DNA of 64,000 nt from Tetrahymena thermophila SB210 (Eukaryota; Ciliophora; Oligohymenophorea; Hymenostomatida; Tetrahymenidae), in NCBI RefSeq assembly GCF_000189635.1, contig NW_002476146.1, forward strand, positions 186,001-250,000. Direction: 5' to 3'. Under the pieces are notes generated by a model. It did no database searches. It was not told the DNA's origin and was given only the letters and a program-made list of their open reading frames with translations. Position numbers and translations under genes: made by a program. This document shows, one piece after another, positions 61,143 through 64,000 of the stretch (its first letter is position 1; each line of letters begins with the position of its first letter).

Positions 61143-64000
61143 ATGGAAGATAAATTCATTTTTTAAATTTCTGATGAGAAAAAAATAGAATAGCTTTATT
61201 AGTCTTATTGTAAATCGGTATTTTGCATTAATTTATGAAGATAAAAATCAAATAATCTTTTAATCTATTTTCATATTTTGCCATGAGTACTAAAAGATTT
61301 TAAATATGGCATAGAGCAATAAAATGAATAGATTTTTAAACTAATTTCCAAATATTTATAAATCTAGGAATAAAATCATATGAGATTTAGCGAGCTATTT
61401 ATACTACTATTAGAGAAAGGATTAGTTAGGAATGGTTTTGGATTAAAATTTTACTTAGAAAACTATAACAATGCAATAGATGAAGAAATAGAGCAAGAAA
61501 AGAAAGTTTAAGAAATTACAACAGATTTAAGGCAGATGAAAAAATTATAAGAGCAAGCTAAAGAGTTAGTTCCAGGCAAATTGAATAGATTTAAATTTAT
61601 GAATTTTTTGAAGAAAGTAGGAAAGCTTTATTATCATGGTTAGAAGAATCCAATTGATAGATATTTAGAATAGATATTAGTGGAAATACCTTAACATAGA
61701 AAGAAAAGTGCAAATGCAAATACAGTTTTTTATCGTGTTTTAAATTATGATGAATCTAACAAGAAGATATTTAATGAATTCACAATTGAAACTATTTTGG
61801 AATATGAGGAGGACTTAAAACGCCTATTTACTGCATATATGCCAGAAAATTATGACAAACAAAACATAGTAAAAATCATTAAGTTTTTATGAAATTGAAT
61901 GAAAATGTTATTAATTAAAGATGTTGACATGGGAGGAAATAGATATGTTAAATAAAAAGGTTAGCACAATGAGCGTGCTAAAACTATTAATAGATGCTAA
62001 TATAATTCCTACATTAATTACATCAGAACATTATCAAGATATATAAGTGCGTTTAGTGGTAAGTTGCATTTATTAATTAAAAATTTAAAAGATTTAAGCC
62101 AAATAAATCATAGAATTTAAAATGGAGCTTAATTTATTCAAATAAATGAAGAAATAACTTTTTTAATTTAAATAAGCCTCCTTTCAACTAGGCAGAGACT
62201 CTTTTCTATCAATAAGAGCAAATAAAAAAAATACTTGAAAAGGATTTGGGGAAAAAGCCTATAACTTCAAAAACAGATGGAGATCCATATATAAGTTTTT
62301 TTGAGTTTTAAATGATTTTTGTTAAAATGGCTTTAGAAACTACTCCTAAAGATCATATTAAGAAAGACAAAGATGTTTAAGATGCTATTTCTAAATTTAT
62401 GTAAAACGTGGTCTAAATTCGTAACAAAAAGCAAGAAAATGATTGGGATATTCTTAAAAAGTCTTCTAAATTTTCTAGCACCTATATTTATCGTTTATTT
62501 TGTCCTATCCAGCTTTAAAATAAGAAAAAAGACACTCCGGCTACTCCTTAAAATACATAAGTAAATAAGGCAAACAATTTTTCTTAAAATTAAGCTCAAC
62601 AAGGAAGTAAGTAGGATTTATCAAACTAGTAAGATGGATTCAATAATTAAAACCAGATGAAAAAGACAAAATTATATGAAAATGATGATGAATTTTTTGA
62701 TGAACCCCTCAAACTTCTTTAAGCTATAGAAAATAACCTTAAATTTGGTGAAGGGTTGACATCTAAATTTGAGCTTGATACTATATATAAAACACTTCAA
62801 TCTGAGCTGCCACAAATACCTCCTCCTTACAAAGTAAATTTTTCATTTTATATGAAATGAGATATTTAATATTATACTAAAAGCCTGAGAAATAAGTAGT
62901 TGATATTCAAAAATATGTGCCAAAGGTTATTGGAGAGTAACCTCCAAAGCCTCCAGTAGACAAAAATGCAAAGAAATAAAAAGAAGAGCCAAAGAAAAAG
63001 AAAAAGGGTGAGGAAGAAAGAGTAATAAGATGGGCTGGAATGCCACCTCCTCCTCCTAAAACAACTTATGATCATTTTAATAGTTACAATGATTAACTTG
63101 AGTTTAATAATCCATATCAAATTAACCAATAGAGTGGTGTAATGAGTCATATTGAAGCAGCACCTGTGCTTTTAGAAGAAGTAAACTCACTTTTTAAGAG
63201 TTATTTATCTTAACAAGAATCAATAAAAAAAAGATGATTTATCCATAAAATATCCCAGCAGATGCGAAAAAATTTTTAGAAGCCTCGATTCTAAATTATT
63301 CTCAATAAAATTTCTACGCCTCATTAGAAAATTTAAACACTTGTTATGAAACATGGTTGAATATAGAAGATAGAAGTGACCTAACAATATAAAATGAAAT
63401 ATTTTTTGATTTTTTTAAAGGTATGATTTTCTAATCAGCAGGTAGAGATGATTTAGCTCTTTCATCTTTTTTTTCTTCCAAAGTTTTATCTGATAAATTG
63501 TAAATGGATTATCTTGATAAGGCTCTACCTTATTGCGGTCTTGGAGGAATGTTATTTCGTGTTGAGGAGTATAATTTGGCTCTTAGAAGCTTTTTAAAAG
63601 TGATTTAAACTAATAAAAATTGAAAATTCTAATTTGTTTTATATACTAAATTTAGGCAAGGGAAATAAGAGAGCTATCTATAGGAGCAGATAATATGGAA
63701 ACAGCGACTGTTTATAATAATTTAGGTTGCTGCATGCTTAAGTTAAACAGAAATCTAGAAGCAATAACTTACTTCGAAATTGCTTATGCAATTTTTGATT
63801 TGGAGCTTGGCTAATTTCATATCAGAACATCTACTGTAACATTATTTTAAATTAGTTCATTTAATTCTAAAAAAAATTAAATAAATGTATAGGTTTAGAG
63901 AAATTTAATTAAGTGTAAGAAACAAGGAGTTAGCTTTTTGCCAGAATTTCGCACTCCTTGGATTACTTATGAAAAAGATCCACTTAAAAAAGCGAAACCA
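61143..64000 (+). CDS. proline-rich protein with C-terminal TPRs (partial, runs off edge)
   Basis: Exons 61143-61209, 61297-61868, 61921-62058, 62177-62833, 62884-63180, 63234-63599, 63656-63835 and 63893-64000 are all in phase. 795 residues are visible with no stop, so the gene continues to the right. The N-terminal ~420 residues are charged and helical (RFSELFILLLEKGLV, MLTWEEIDMLNKKVSTMS, DANIIPTLITSEHYQD). A Lys/Pro region follows (QPPKPPVDKNAKK, WAGMPPPPPKTTYD). At least three TPR-like helix pairs come last (FFDFFKGMIFQSAG, LPYCGLGGMLFRVEEYNLAL, VYNNLGCCMLKLNRNLEAI), then FLPEFRTPWITYEKDP. TPRs mediate protein-protein binding. Many ciliary assembly and axonemal proteins look like this, but I cannot name a family. 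If the 63181-63233 intron is missed, the gene appears to stop at TGA 63235. Confidence 0.82.
63181..63233 (+). other. 53-nt intron that joins two apparent genes
   Basis: GTAAAC donor at a codon boundary after VLLEE and AAAAAG acceptor just before ATGATTTAT. Reading through instead ends at TGA 63235 in the overlap ATGA. Size and composition match the gene's other introns (50-56 nt). Confidence 0.7.

Noticed and set aside
1-64000. tRNA genes, telomeric GGGGTT repeats, CRISPR, transposase or viral genes
   Set aside because: Searched by eye on both strands; no T-loop consensus, telomere repeat, repeat-spacer array or transposase/viral motif was found.

Overview
This window is ciliate nuclear DNA, most likely a somatic (macronuclear) chromosome segment from Tetrahymena or a close relative. 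Three things point to this. The DNA is extremely AT-rich. Long reading frames appear only if TAA and TAG are read as glutamine and TGA is the sole stop. Genes are separated by 0.5-3 kb of AT-rich spacer and cut by short AT-rich GT-AG introns, mostly 47-360 nt. Read with the standard code, almost every gene falls apart. No tRNA, rRNA, CRISPR, insertion sequence, telomere repeat or virus-like gene was found.

Layout. 1-20 kb is a membrane-protein neighbourhood built by local duplication. Five EamA/DMT-type transporter paralogues of two subfamilies lie at 894-1871 (+), 10247-12166 (-), 13667-15205 (-), 16695-17669 (+) and 18552-19526 (+). Among them sits a tandemly duplicated ciliate two-transmembrane gene: an intact copy at 2991-5507, a copy with a 1-nt frameshift at 7256-9940, a decayed 3' relic at 6183-6503, and flank relics at the window start. 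20-30 kb holds an unknown low-complexity gene (20656-22334), a divergent pair of conserved housekeeping genes (ZPR1-type zinc-finger protein, -, and a Dus1-type tRNA-dihydrouridine synthase, +), and a TMEM43-like membrane protein.

31-48 kb contains an 8-exon Asn/Gln-rich protein of unknown function (31422-35828), a small multi-exon gene on the minus strand whose last exon carries an endosulfine-like FDSADY motif (37752-38562), a gene-poor 5.8-kb stretch with one weak gene and orphan exons, and a tesmin/TSO1/LIN54-type CXC protein (44371-47550). 48-64 kb contains an OSCA/CSC1/TMEM63-like membrane protein, a roughly 2,000-residue UvrD/Rep-type helicase with very long flanking extensions (minus strand), and a proline-rich/TPR protein that runs off the right edge.

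The genes do not form an operon or an obvious pathway. The dominant biology is tandem gene family expansion on the left and unrelated single-copy genes on the right. Exon boundaries were set by hand from GT/AG sites plus reading-frame continuity; for the genes so treated, the summed exon lengths are multiples of three. No clearly new multi-gene system was found. The best leads are the endosulfine-like gene with a possible 21-nt intron, the conserved N-terminal region of the 31.4-kb gene, and the duplicated family with one freshly frameshifted copy.
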